DNA of 62,745 bases, from the NCBI GenBank assembly GCA_030535875.1, contig JAUNRC010000006.1, positions 1 through 62,745 of the forward strand. The letters run 5' to 3'. Of this stretch, positions 25,044 through 33,624 are shown piece after piece. The position numbers and the translations under genes were made by a program. The first letter of the stretch is position 1. Each line of letters begins with the position of its first letter. This stretch comes from Akkermansia sp. (GTDB lineage Bacteria; Verrucomicrobiota; Verrucomicrobiia; Verrucomicrobiales; Akkermansiaceae). The notes under the pieces are model-generated. The model made no database searches. It had not been told where the DNA came from and saw only the letters and a list, made by a program, of their open reading frames with translations.

Positions 25044-26510
25044 TTACACCCCGAGCTTAGCAATGAGAATTTCGGTAACGAGCTTGGGATTGGGCTTGGG
25101 GTTGCTGCACTTCATGACCTTACCGGTCAGGGCATTGATAAGCTTGGTATTCCCGCCCTTAACGATAGCCACCATGTCCGGATTTTCGGCGATAACCTGC
25201 TCGACGAGAGACTCCAGAGCATTGCTGTCGGCCTTCTTATAACCAAGCGCGGCAGCCGCGGCGGCAGCCGTCTGTCCGGGATTATTCCAAAGTTGCTCCA
25301 GCACCTCTCGGGCCTGACTGACAGAGCATATTCCCTCCTCAACCACATCAATCAAACCGGCAAGCGTGACCGGTTCCACAGGACAGTCAGCAAGCTCACA
25401 CTCCTTCTCTGCCAGCACGGAAGGTATGATATTGATAAGCCAGTTGGCAACCTTGCGGGCAGCAGAAGTTGCGGCGGCGGCTGACTCGAAATAAGCGCAA
25501 AGGCAAGCGTCGGCCACCAGCGTATTGGCATCGGCCACCGGCAAACCGTACTGCTCGATGAGTCGCTGCTGACGGGCATCGGGCAACTCGGGCATTTCCT
25601 GCTTCATCTTCTCGACATACTCTGCCGTATGCACCGGAATAAGGTCCGGGCAGGTATGATAACGATAATCATGAGCATTCTCCTTCGTACGCATGACAAT
25701 GCTCTCACCCAAGTCATCATCCCAGCGGCGGGTGGACTGCACCTGAGCAATACCGCGATCAAGTTCATCCGCCTGACGACGAATCTCATAAATGAGAGCA
25801 CGGCGGGCTGCGGACATCGAATTGATGTTCTTCATCTCAATCTTAGCGCCCAGCTCCTTTTGCCCCTTGGGTCGCAAAGAGACGTTCACATCGCAGCGCA
25901 TCTGGCCCTTTTCCATATCGGCATCCGATATTCCGCCGCAGATGAGGATTTGCTGCAAGCTCTTCAGGTAGGCATAAGTCTCATCCGGGTCGGTCAGATC
26001 GGGAGCCGAAACAATCTCCATCAACGGTGTGCCGCCGCGATTGTAATCCACCAGAGAATAAGAACCGTAGTGCGTGAGCTTAGCGGCATCTTCCTCCAAG
26101 TGGATGTGATCCAACTTAACGGTACGAACGACAGCCCCCTCGGCCTTCACCTTGCAATCCGCCGGATATGCCCAGGAATAGAGCGGCACCTCACCGCCGA
26201 TACAGAGCGGCAGGTCCAACTGGCTCGTCTGATAATTTTTGGGCATGTCAGCATAGAAATAATTTTTGCGGTCCCACTTCGAGACCGGCGGCATGCTGCA
26301 GCCCAGCATCAGACCGGTCAACACGGTACGCTCTATGGCAAAACGATTGAGCACCGGCAGAGCTCCGGGCATCCCCAAACAGGTGGGACAAACGTTCGTG
26401 TTCGGTTCATAGCCGAAACCGGCCTTGCAGGAGCAGAACATCTTCGTTGCAGTCTTAATCTGGCAATGAACTTCCAGACCGATGGTCACCAGGTAATCAG
26501 AAACAGGCAT
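25044..26510 (-). CDS. gatB: aspartyl/glutamyl-tRNA amidotransferase subunit B
   Basis: GatB, with GatA and GatC, amidates misacylated Glu-tRNA(Gln) and/or Asp-tRNA(Asn). The 488-residue protein has IGLEVHCQIKTATKMFCSC, a zinc-type Cys pattern (CSCKAGFG, CPTCLG), the kinase-like core (RKNYFYADMPKNYQTSQ, HLEEDAAKLTHYGSYSLVDYNRGGTPLMEIVS, MRCDVNVSLRP) and the C-terminal YqeY-like tail (NALTGKVMKCSNPKPNP). gatA and gatC are not in the window. It is the middle gene of a secreted protein-gatB-umuC operon. Confidence 0.96.
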   Translation of the reverse strand: MPVSDYLVTIGLEVHCQIKTATKMFCSCKAGFGYEPNTNVCPTCLGMPGALPVLNRFAIERTVLTGLMLGCSMPPVSKWDRKNYFYADMPKNYQTSQLDLPLCIGGEVPLYSWAYPADCKVKAEGAVVRTVKLDHIHLEEDAAKLTHYGSYSLVDYNRGGTPLMEIVSAPDLTDPDETYAYLKSLQQILICGGISDADMEKGQMRCDVNVSLRPKGQKELGAKIEMKNINSMSAARRALIYEIRRQADELDRGIAQVQSTRRWDDDLGESIVMRTKENAHDYRYHTCPDLIPVHTAEYVEKMKQEMPELPDARQQRLIEQYGLPVADANTLVADACLCAYFESAAAATSAARKVANWLINIIPSVLAEKECELADCPVEPVTLAGLIDVVEEGICSVSQAREVLEQLWNNPGQTAAAAAAALGYKKADSNALESLVEQVIAENPDMVAIVKGGNTKLINALTGKVMKCSNPKPNPKLVTEILIAKLGV

Positions 26511-26555
26511 TGTAGGTACTGAGGTATAAATGAAGGTGAATAAATATAAAACTGA

Positions 26556-27488
26556 CTAATTGGACGTTGTTGCGTTCTCATGCAGCGCATCATCCAAATC
26601 GGTGCGGAATGAGGCATCGAACACATCATCGAACCACTCACTGTGCGTCTCGCCCAAACTGGCATAGACGGAATCAAGGGCATCGGAAAAAGTATCGTAC
26701 GCAGCCTCATCATACCCCGGCAGTGAGGCTATACGGACAATCTCACTGCGAATTCCCCAAAGCAAGGGTTCAATCGGTGCGTAGGCATCGTTCGCAGAAC
26801 GAACGGAGCCTGGGGCAAAATCCCGATTGGCAAGTTCCTGCTCAGGTTGCAAATCATTCAATCGGTCGGAGAGAGCCTTCAACTGCCCCACAACAAGGGC
26901 CGCAGTACGGGCATCGACCACCGTTTGCAGCGTTTCCAACACCGCGCGATCAGGCTCGACCAAGCGCTTGAGGCGCACTATTTCACGGCGAGCCTCACTA
27001 TCGGAGAGCGGAGGCTTGGGCAAAGTCAGCTCTGCAATCATCTCCTCATCGAACAATCCTGCCTCGACAGCCTGATAAAACGAAGCTATCAATCCCTCCG
27101 AACCATAACATTGCGCCCGGCACAGACTGGCAAACTCAGAGTTCAAATCCTCCAGAGCCTCGGCAATGCGGTAATGCAGCATATCCAGAGCCTCCAGGTC
27201 CTGCCCCCGGCCCTCGGCATCGTACAGCTTATTGCCGATATTCTCAGCCTCTTTCACTAACAGAACAAAACGCGGAGCCGCGACATCCGCCCCGGCGCGA
27301 TCCGAAACACCGGACAGCAAAAACCACATCTCATTGGTCACGCGCAGCAACTCCTGCCCCAAACTATCGCCGCGGGTCTCGCTGCTCGGCTCCTCATCCG
27401 CCTTGGGCACCACAGGCACGGTCTGACCGACCGAGACATTCAGTCCCAGCAGAAAAGCAGTACCGGCAGTAAAAAGCGGATGTTTCAT
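26556..27488 (-). CDS. secreted helical protein of unknown function
   Basis: A 310-residue protein with a signal peptide (FTAGTAFLLGLNVSVGQ). The mature region is predicted largely helical and acidic (about 60 percent charged or polar), with no motif I can name. ATG 27488 follows a good promoter by 10 bases and starts exactly at the signal peptide. Its stop is 45 bases before gatB, with no terminator between, so it leads an operon containing gatB and umuC. Confidence 0.7.
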   Translation of the reverse strand: MKHPLFTAGTAFLLGLNVSVGQTVPVVPKADEEPSSETRGDSLGQELLRVTNEMWFLLSGVSDRAGADVAAPRFVLLVKEAENIGNKLYDAEGRGQDLEALDMLHYRIAEALEDLNSEFASLCRAQCYGSEGLIASFYQAVEAGLFDEEMIAELTLPKPPLSDSEARREIVRLKRLVEPDRAVLETLQTVVDARTAALVVGQLKALSDRLNDLQPEQELANRDFAPGSVRSANDAYAPIEPLLWGIRSEIVRIASLPGYDEAAYDTFSDALDSVYASLGETHSEWFDDVFDASFRTDLDDALHENATTSN

Positions 27489-27498
27489 CGTCGCGGAT

Positions 27499-27526
27499 AT
27501 TATACGCGACGCGCCCGATTTTTCAA
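27499..27526 (-). promoter_or_regulatory. promoter of the secreted protein-gatB-umuC operon
   Basis: Minus strand: TTGAAA, 16 bp, TATAAT, then 10 bases to ATG 27488. Leader of only about 3 bases is expected. Confidence 0.72.
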
Positions 27527-27587
27527 GCCGCGAGTGTGCCAACGGCAAAAAAAGTTACCACATCACCGATAACGACATGATTTAGAC

Positions 27588-27616
27588 TTGTCAGAATAAA
27601 GGGACTGAGCTAAAAT
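27588..27616 (+). promoter_or_regulatory. promoter of trpB
   Basis: TTGTCA at 27588, 17 bp, TAAAAT at 27611-27616. About 22 bases of leader precede ATG 27645; no trp leader peptide or attenuator is visible. Confidence 0.7.
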
Positions 27617-27644
27617 TGCATGTCTTTATTTTACTTTTAGCAAT

Positions 27645-28862
27645 ATGGATTTCAGAACATATCTTCGTCACCACCCGGACAAGAACGGTTATTACGGCCG
27701 GTTCGGCGGTGCCTACCTGCCGGCAGAACTTGAGCCGGCCTTTAAGGAAATCACCGAGGCCTACAACAGCATCTGCCACTCGGCTCAGTTCATCAGCGAA
27801 CTGCGCCGCATTCGCAAGCAGTTCCAAGGCCGCCCCACCCCCGTTTACCACTGCGAGCGTCTTTCCCGTCTGAACGGAGGTGCCCAGATTTACCTCAAAC
27901 GTGAAGACCTCAACCACACAGGTGCCCACAAGCTCAATCACTGCATGGGAGAAGGTCTGTTGGCTAAGTTCATGGGCAAGAAGAAAATCATTGCCGAGAC
28001 CGGTGCCGGGCAACACGGCGTCGCACTCGCTACGGCTGCCGCCTACTTCGGGCTGGAATGTGAAATCCACATGGGTGAAGTCGATATCGCCAAGCAGGCC
28101 CCCAATGTCACCCGCATGAAAATGCTCGGTGCCAACGTCGTTTGCGTGAAGCACGGCCTGCGCACCCTCAAAGAAGCCGTAGACAGCGCTTTCGAGGCCT
28201 ACCAGCGCGACTACAAGACAGCCATCTACTGCATCGGTTCCGTACTGGGTCCGCACCCCTTCCCGATGATGGTACGTGACTTCCAGATGGTCGTAGGAGC
28301 CGAGGCCCGCGACCAATTTCTGGAGATGACCGGCATTCTGCCCGACATTGTATGTGCCTGTGTGGGGGGCGGCTCCAACGCCATGGGCATGTTCCCGGCC
28401 TTCCTCGATGACCCGGTCGACATCTACGGCATTGAGCCCATGGGCAAGAGCGAACAGCTCGGCGACCACGCCGCCTCGATGAAATACGGCGAAGAAGGTA
28501 TCATGCACGGCTTCAACAGCATCATGCTCAAGGATAATCAGGGCGAACCCGCCCCCGTTTATTCCATCGCCAGCGGCCTAGATTACCCCTCCGTCGGCCC
28601 CGAGCATGCCTACCTGCGTGACATCGGACGCGTGAAGTACGACGGCGTGACCGATGAAGAGGCGGTCGATGCCTTCTTCAAACTGAGCCGCTACGAGGGC
28701 ATCATCCCCGCACTGGAAAGCTCCCACGCCGTAGCCTTTGCCATGCGCAAGGCCCGCGAGATGGGTACAGGCGCCATTCTGGCTAACTGCTCCGGCCGCG
28801 GCGATAAAGACGTTGACTACATCGCTGAGCACTACGGTTACGGCGAACAGTACAAGTTCTGA
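27645..28862 (+). CDS. trpB: tryptophan synthase beta chain
   Basis: TrpB joins indole to serine using PLP. The 405-residue protein has GGAYLPAEL at the N-terminus, the PLP Lys96 in [10 protein letters not shown], the phosphate-binding [10 protein letters not shown], and the C-terminal [11 protein letters not shown] and [11 protein letters not shown]. It matches the TrpB1 class that pairs with TrpA. Neither trpA nor any other trp gene is adjacent; it is a single-gene unit with its own promoter and terminator. Confidence 0.96.
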   Translation: MDFRTYLRHHPDKNGYYGRFGGAYLPAELEPAFKEITEAYNSICHSAQFISELRRIRKQFQGRPTPVYHCERLSRLNGGAQIYLKREDLNHTGAHKLNHCMGEGLLAKFMGKKKIIAETGAGQHGVALATAAAYFGLECEIHMGEVDIAKQAPNVTRMKMLGANVVCVKHGLRTLKEAVDSAFEAYQRDYKTAIYCIGSVLGPHPFPMMVRDFQMVVGAEARDQFLEMTGILPDIVCACVGGGSNAMGMFPAFLDDPVDIYGIEPMGKSEQLGDHAASMKYGEEGIMHGFNSIMLKDNQGEPAPVYSIASGLDYPSVGPEHAYLRDIGRVKYDGVTDEEAVDAFFKLSRYEGIIPALESSHAVAFAMRKAREMGTGAILANCSGRGDKDVDYIAEHYGYGEQYKF

Positions 28863-28893
28863 ACACACCTGACCACATCATCTTACTCACCAG

Positions 28894-28925
28894 GCCCCGT
28901 CGCTCGTCCGACGGGGCTTTTTTTT
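28894..28925 (+). terminator. intrinsic terminator after trpB
   Basis: Perfect 9 bp GC-rich stem (28894-28902 with 28909-28917), loop CTCGTC, then T8. Confidence 0.92.
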
Positions 28926-28976
28926 GCGCCCGCTGTAACATGTCACTCAGCGTGTACAAAAAAGCAAAGTTTTGCA

Positions 28977-29005
28977 TTGACTCCTCATGTAAAATTCGAT
29001 ATATT
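28977..29005 (+). promoter_or_regulatory. promoter of the GGGGDD lipoprotein gene
   Basis: TTGACT at 28977, 17 bp, TATATT at 29000-29005; leader of roughly 57 bases. Confidence 0.6.
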
Positions 29006-29069
29006 CATCCTAAGTGGTACCGACAATAACCGCCACTCCCGGTTTCTAACCTCATCTTACTCTCACATT

Positions 29070-29633
29070 ATGTTCAGAAAAAAAGTTCTCACCGCTCTCT
29101 TCACAGCAGCAGTAGCCCTTACCCTCAATGCCTGCGGCAGCGGTGGCGGCGGCGACGATGTCCAGTACGCTGATGACAACATTGTCAAACGTTCCGAAGA
29201 GTATGGCTTCGCCCTGCTGGAAGGTCATTTCCATAGTGTCACTCTTCTCGGTTCGGAGACAGACTACATCAAGTCTCTTCAAATTAACCGCGACGGAGGT
29301 TACGTATTGACCGTTATCAATCTGGAATACGACCCCGAAAAGAATGAGGAGTTAAAAGAAGGAGAAACCCAAAAGACTCACTACGAAAGTCGCGGTATGC
29401 CTTGGCTTTACAAGAATGTAAGCAAAAACGTCTCCACGCTTGAACTGCGTAAAATGGTTTCCGAAACCAAACAACACATCGTTGACCACCTACTCACTAT
29501 CACTTGGCTGAGCGAAACTCAACTTCAGGTTCATACATTTTATAAACACGAAAACAAGGAATATAATCGCTACCAAACGATGACCCTCATCGAAACGCCG
29601 GAGACTGCTCCGCTGACTTCTTCGATTGAGTAA
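29070..29633 (+). CDS. putative lipoprotein of unknown function
   Basis: A 187-residue protein. The signal peptide ends LNAC with lipidation at Cys22, followed by a flexible GSGGGGDD linker. The mature part has alternating beta-like segments (YGFALLEGHFHSVTLLG, GGYVLTVINLEYD) and no recognised family. It stands alone between two terminators. ATG 29070 is the only start giving a proper signal peptide. Confidence 0.75.
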   Translation: MFRKKVLTALFTAAVALTLNACGSGGGGDDVQYADDNIVKRSEEYGFALLEGHFHSVTLLGSETDYIKSLQINRDGGYVLTVINLEYDPEKNEELKEGETQKTHYESRGMPWLYKNVSKNVSTLELRKMVSETKQHIVDHLLTITWLSETQLQVHTFYKHENKEYNRYQTMTLIETPETAPLTSSIE

Positions 29634-29658
29634 TGTTGTTCCTCTGATTTTCCACTTA

Positions 29659-29687
29659 CCGCTCCTTCTCCCCACGGGAAGGAGCGG
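29659..29687 (+). terminator. intrinsic terminator after the lipoprotein gene
   Basis: Nine base-pair stem (29659-29667 with 29679-29687), followed by TTTTCTTA. Confidence 0.8.
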
Positions 29688-29727
29688 TTTTCTTATAGAC
29701 AGAATGTAAGAGAAACAGGCTTAAAAC

Positions 29728-29756
29728 TTGACCCAAGCCAACATCTGTGCCACAAT
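29728..29756 (+). promoter_or_regulatory. leaderless-type promoter of hprK-nif3-rluD
   Basis: TTGACC at 29728, 17 bp, extended TGC-CACAAT at 29751-29756, then 8 bases to ATG 29765. Confidence 0.65.
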
Positions 29757-29764
29757 AAAGGCGC

Positions 29765-30748
29765 ATGAAGAAAGCCATTGTCAGAAAAGTAGACCAGATT
29801 TCCGTCTCTCATTTTTACGAGAGCTACCGGGGAGCGCTGGAGCTGGAGCTGCTCAACAGCCCTCTGGGCATGAGCCGCAAGATATTACAGCCCACCCTCA
29901 ACCGCCCCGGTCTGGCACTGGCAGGGTTCTTCAGCTATTTCGCACACGAGCGCATACAGATATTCGGAGCGGCGGAAATGTCGTACCTGAGTTCCACTCT
30001 GAGGGGAGAAATGCGGGCTGAACGACTGCGCTGGCTGATGAAGGAAGATGTCCCCTGCCTCATCTTCTCACGCGGAGTGGAAGTTCCCGAGGATGTACTG
30101 CACCATGCAGATGACTACTCGGTATGCGTGTTCCGCTCGACCCTCCCCACCATGAAGCTGGTCAACAAGACGACCATCATTCTGGAGAATGAGTTTGCCG
30201 AGAGCACCTCGGTACATGGCTGCATGGTCGACGTGCGCGGCGTGGGGGTGCTCATCACCGGCAAGAGCGGCATCGGTAAGAGCGAAATTGCTCTCGGTCT
30301 TGTGGAACGCGGCTCCTCACTGGTGGCAGATGACATGGTGCGCATCCGCAACATCAGCGGTGAGCTGGTGGCGACCTCACCGCAACTGAGCAGCGGCTTT
30401 ATCGAGATTCGCGGCATCGGCATCATCAATGTCACCAACCTCTTCGGGCTCAAAGCATACCGCCGACAAAAAGAAGTCAATCTCGTTATCAACCTGACGG
30501 ACGGCGTCATGAGTGACATGGAGCGCTTGGGACTCACACGACAGACAACCAACATTCTGGGTGTGGAAATTGAGCGCCTCAATCTACCGGTAGCCCCCGG
30601 TCGAGATATGACCCGTCTGGTTGAAGTGGCAGCTCTCGGGCAATACCTGCGTGAGAGCGGATATGACATGGCCGGCGAGTTCAACAAGCGCCTGCACAAC
30701 GAAATCAAAATGCGTAAAAATCTCCGGGTAAGCTCCGGCAATGACTGA
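29765..30748 (+). CDS. hprK: HPr kinase/phosphorylase
   Basis: HprK phosphorylates or dephosphorylates a Ser of the phosphocarrier HPr. The 327-residue protein has the N-terminal MurF-like domain and the P-loop GKSGIGKS at 166-173, then VADDMV with the catalytic Asp, and the family signature FIEIRGIGIINVTNLFG, ending with the conserved helix region containing RNLEV-like NLPVAPGRDMTRLVE. In Gram-negatives HprK often serves a reduced, regulatory PTS rather than sugar import. No ptsH is nearby. It leads a three-gene operon. Confidence 0.94.
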   Translation: MKKAIVRKVDQISVSHFYESYRGALELELLNSPLGMSRKILQPTLNRPGLALAGFFSYFAHERIQIFGAAEMSYLSSTLRGEMRAERLRWLMKEDVPCLIFSRGVEVPEDVLHHADDYSVCVFRSTLPTMKLVNKTTIILENEFAESTSVHGCMVDVRGVGVLITGKSGIGKSEIALGLVERGSSLVADDMVRIRNISGELVATSPQLSSGFIEIRGIGIINVTNLFGLKAYRRQKEVNLVINLTDGVMSDMERLGLTRQTTNILGVEIERLNLPVAPGRDMTRLVEVAALGQYLRESGYDMAGEFNKRLHNEIKMRKNLRVSSGND

Positions 30749-30749
30749 T

Positions 30750-31508
30750 ATGACCACCCTCACCTCCATCACAGAACTGCTCGACTCAACCCTGCGCGTA
30801 GCTGATATTAAAGATGCGCCGATGGCGCTCAACGGCTTACAGGTCGAAAACAACGGCACGGTCACCAAAGTGGCCTTGGCTGTTGACGGCTCGCAAAAAA
30901 ACATAGACGATGCCATAGCCGCCGGCGCGGACCTACTCATTCTCCACCACGGCATCTACTGGTGCGGGCTTCGCCCCATGACCGGCTGGTTCCGCAAAAA
31001 AATCCTCACCTGCCTGGAGCACAATCTTGCCGTCTACGGAGCCCACTTACCACTCGATATGCACCCGGAGCTGGGCAACAACGCTGAAATCGCCCGAGCA
31101 CTCGGTCTGCAGGATTGCCGCCCGGAAGTAGACTACCACGGCACCCTCATCGGACAGAGCGGTGAGTTCCCCGGAACAGTTCGGGAACTGAAAGAGAAAT
31201 ATGCCGACATCTGCGGATGCCCCGTTACAGGTCACATCTGCAACGAAGAAGAACCGGCCGGACGGGTGGCAGTCTGTTCCGGCGGTGCCGGTGATGTCAT
31301 CTACCAAATGCACGAAAAAGGATATCGGACCTACCTGACCGGGGAGGAAAATCACTGGGTGACCAATGCCGCAGCCGACATGAACATGAACATACTCTTT
31401 GCCGGGCACTACGCGACCGAGACCTTCGGGGTCAAAGCCCTGGGCAGACTCCTCGATGAGCGTTTCAATCTGCCGACAGTATTCATCGACAACCCCACCG
31501 GCATGTAA
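30750..31508 (+). CDS. Nif3-like dinuclear metal centre protein (DUF34/NIF3)
   Basis: The 252-residue protein has the two-lobed NIF3 signature: ALNGLQVENNG, ADLLILHHGIYW with metal-binding His pair, YGAHLPLDMHPELGNN and, at the C-terminus, LTGEENHWV and AGHYATETFGVKAL. Family members are hexameric with two metals; the true role is debated (a GTP cyclohydrolase I relation is only by name). Start could be ATG 30741, overlapping hprK, or 30750, which I prefer because it begins the conserved MTTLTSITELLD helix. Confidence 0.88.
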   Translation: MTTLTSITELLDSTLRVADIKDAPMALNGLQVENNGTVTKVALAVDGSQKNIDDAIAAGADLLILHHGIYWCGLRPMTGWFRKKILTCLEHNLAVYGAHLPLDMHPELGNNAEIARALGLQDCRPEVDYHGTLIGQSGEFPGTVRELKEKYADICGCPVTGHICNEEEPAGRVAVCSGGAGDVIYQMHEKGYRTYLTGEENHWVTNAAADMNMNILFAGHYATETFGVKALGRLLDERFNLPTVFIDNPTGM

Positions 31509-31514
31509 ATCATC

Positions 31515-32468
31515 ATGCTCATCATTGCTGAAGACTCCATCGGCGCACGCCTCGACCAGTTCCTTGCAGCCCAACTGCCGGAACTTTCGCGCGCGCGCAT
31601 ACAAGCTCTTATAAAAGCCGGGGAAGTAACCGTCAACGGACGAGCCACCAAGGCAAAAACCCCCGTGGAGCTCGGCATGCGCATAGATGTCAACATCCCG
31701 GAGCCCGAACCGGCGGAAGCTCAGCCGCAGGACATCCCCATATCCGTACTCTACGAAGACCGCGATGTCATCGTTATTGACAAGGATAGCGGCATGGTCG
31801 TACACCCGGCTGCAGGCAACCCCGACGGAACCTTGGTCAACGCCGTGCTCTACCATTGCGGTGACCTCTCCGGTATAGGCGGCGTGGAACGCCCCGGAAT
31901 TGTTCACCGACTCGATAAGGACACGAGCGGCTGCATCGTCGTGGCCAAAAACGATGCCGCGCACCTCTCCCTCACCACGCAATTTGCCGAGCGCGACACG
32001 TCCAAAATCTATCTGGCTGTCGTTCAGGGCTGCCCGAAAAATCCGGAAGGCACGGTTTTCACCAACATCGGCCGCCATCCGGTCAATCGTTTGAAGATGA
32101 CCGTGGTCAATCCGGGCTCCGGCAAACCGGCTATTACTGACTACAAAGTCTTACGCCACGACCCTTCAACGAACTCCAGTCTGGTCATGTGTACCCTGCA
32201 CACCGGGCGTACGCACCAAATCCGCGTACACATGCTCCACCTCGGACACCCGCTCATAGGTGACCCCATCTATGCCCACCCGCAAAAGCAGAAGGCCCGC
32301 CCCGGTCGGCTCATGCTCCATGCCTGGCGATTGGCGTTCAATCATCCGGCCGACAATCGACGGGTTGCCTTCCAAGCGCCCATCCCCCCGGAGTACACGC
32401 CTTGGCTCATCGACACCGAACTGCCGGAATGGGCCGAAAGTCACGCTCTCATCCGCCCCGAGGCCTGA
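31515..32468 (+). CDS. RluA/RluD family rRNA pseudouridine synthase
   Basis: A 317-residue enzyme that isomerises uridines in rRNA or tRNA. An N-terminal S4 domain (IGARLDQFLAAQLPELSRARIQALIKAGEVTVNG) precedes the catalytic core: VHRLDKDTSGCIVVAK contains the catalytic Asp, and VMCTLHTGRTHQIRVHMLHLGHPLIGD is the family signature. The S4 plus RluA layout is that of RluD (23S rRNA helix 69), which I think most likely, but RluC cannot be excluded. It starts 6 bases after the Nif3 gene stop. Confidence 0.9.
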   Translation: MLIIAEDSIGARLDQFLAAQLPELSRARIQALIKAGEVTVNGRATKAKTPVELGMRIDVNIPEPEPAEAQPQDIPISVLYEDRDVIVIDKDSGMVVHPAAGNPDGTLVNAVLYHCGDLSGIGGVERPGIVHRLDKDTSGCIVVAKNDAAHLSLTTQFAERDTSKIYLAVVQGCPKNPEGTVFTNIGRHPVNRLKMTVVNPGSGKPAITDYKVLRHDPSTNSSLVMCTLHTGRTHQIRVHMLHLGHPLIGDPIYAHPQKQKARPGRLMLHAWRLAFNHPADNRRVAFQAPIPPEYTPWLIDTELPEWAESHALIRPEA

Positions 32469-32524
32469 TATAACATTTTTTCGCTTTTCTGCCGACGCCG
32501 GAACGTGGTAATTAGTCAGTACCT

Positions 32525-33535
32525 ATGACTAAAACCACACTTACAACAGACAAAGGCCCCGTCGCACCCGACACACGGAAACTTTTACTCCAATTCATCG
32601 CTCTGCTCTCATCGACGCAAAGCGGCAAAACCCTGCTCAGGGATTTAAGAGAACTGTTAAAAGAAGAGCGAGTACCTTTCACGGCACCCCCTGATTGCAG
32701 CCTGAGCGAAAAAGAAATTACCTTCGAGCAGGCTGTACTCGCAAGCCTGCATGCTCGCAAACATCGGCGTCCCAGTACTCTGGCCGACCTCCGCTCATAC
32801 GCCATACGCCTGATAAAGTTCACGGACTGGAAAGAGCGACCGCTCAGGAGCATCACCCGTCAGGAATGCCGACAACTGCTCAATAGCCGCTTCGGCAGAA
32901 GTGCCCACATCTACGGTAAGGCCAAAAACATACTCCACAGCATTTTTGCATACAGTCAACGTCAGGGCTGGTGCGAGAAAAACCCCATCGATGGAATTGA
33001 AAATCGCATCATCATCGAAGATACAATCAACATTCTTACAATCAAAGAAATACGAAAAATCATGAAAACCCTGTGCCTGAAAGAGCTCGACGACATGAGC
33101 TACGCCGTTCGCCTGATGTTATGGTGCGGGGTCCGCCCGGGAGAAGTTCAGCGCCTACGCTGGCGCGACATTGACCGGAGAGAAAATGTCGTCTATGTAG
33201 ACGGACGGGCGAGCAAAACCGGCGGAGCCCGAGCCATTCCGCTACGAGGGGGAGCAATCTGCCTCAAGTACGTCAACCTCCCCGAACATCATTTCATCGC
33301 ACCGCGAAACTGGGCCAGACAATGGAGACGATTACGCCGAAAAGCAGGATTTCATCACTGGCAGCGCGACGCTCTGCGCCACACATTCGCCAGCTATCAC
33401 CTCAAAAATTTCCACAATCTTTATCTCTTGCAGGAAGAAATGGGGCACCGCGACTCATCGCTCCTACGCACCCGCTACCTCAACCTGCGCAATATCACCA
33501 CCCATGCCGCTCACGCTTTCTTTCGCATGGAATAA
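32525..33535 (+). CDS. tyrosine recombinase / site-specific integrase
   Basis: The 336-residue protein has an N-terminal SAM-like arm domain (about 65-165) and a C-terminal catalytic domain with R204 (GVRPGEV), K231 (SKTGGAR), R285, H308 (MGHRDSS) and nucleophile Y318 (RTRYLNL). The first His of the HxxR motif is replaced by D282 (DALRHTF). It has a homologue of the same layout at 53341-54498, so the pair belongs to one family distinct from XerC/XerD. It is convergent with hisS, with a strong palindrome between. No att site, excisionase or phage gene is seen. Confidence 0.88.
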   Translation: MTKTTLTTDKGPVAPDTRKLLLQFIALLSSTQSGKTLLRDLRELLKEERVPFTAPPDCSLSEKEITFEQAVLASLHARKHRRPSTLADLRSYAIRLIKFTDWKERPLRSITRQECRQLLNSRFGRSAHIYGKAKNILHSIFAYSQRQGWCEKNPIDGIENRIIIEDTINILTIKEIRKIMKTLCLKELDDMSYAVRLMLWCGVRPGEVQRLRWRDIDRRENVVYVDGRASKTGGARAIPLRGGAICLKYVNLPEHHFIAPRNWARQWRRLRRKAGFHHWQRDALRHTFASYHLKNFHNLYLLQEEMGHRDSSLLRTRYLNLRNITTHAAHAFFRME

Positions 33536-33559
33536 ATAGTTTGCCCTCCCTGCAAAGCA

Positions 33560-33593
33560 CTTGCCATCCCCCTCGACTCGGGGGGATGGCAAG
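33560..33593. other. perfect 13 bp palindrome beside the recombinase gene
   Basis: CTTGCCATCCCCC (33560-33572) pairs with 33581-33593 over an 8-base centre. It lacks a clear U-tract on either strand, so it is a mediocre terminator for the converging integrase and hisS genes; an alternative is a protein-binding or recombination site. Confidence 0.6.
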
Positions 33594-33624
33594 TACATTT
33601 CCATGATAACAACATTTCGCAGGT

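Noticed and set aside
31047..32078. A 343-codon minus-strand frame across the Nif3 and RluA-type genes
   Set aside because: Both plus-strand products are recognisable families; the antisense frame has no motif or promoter.
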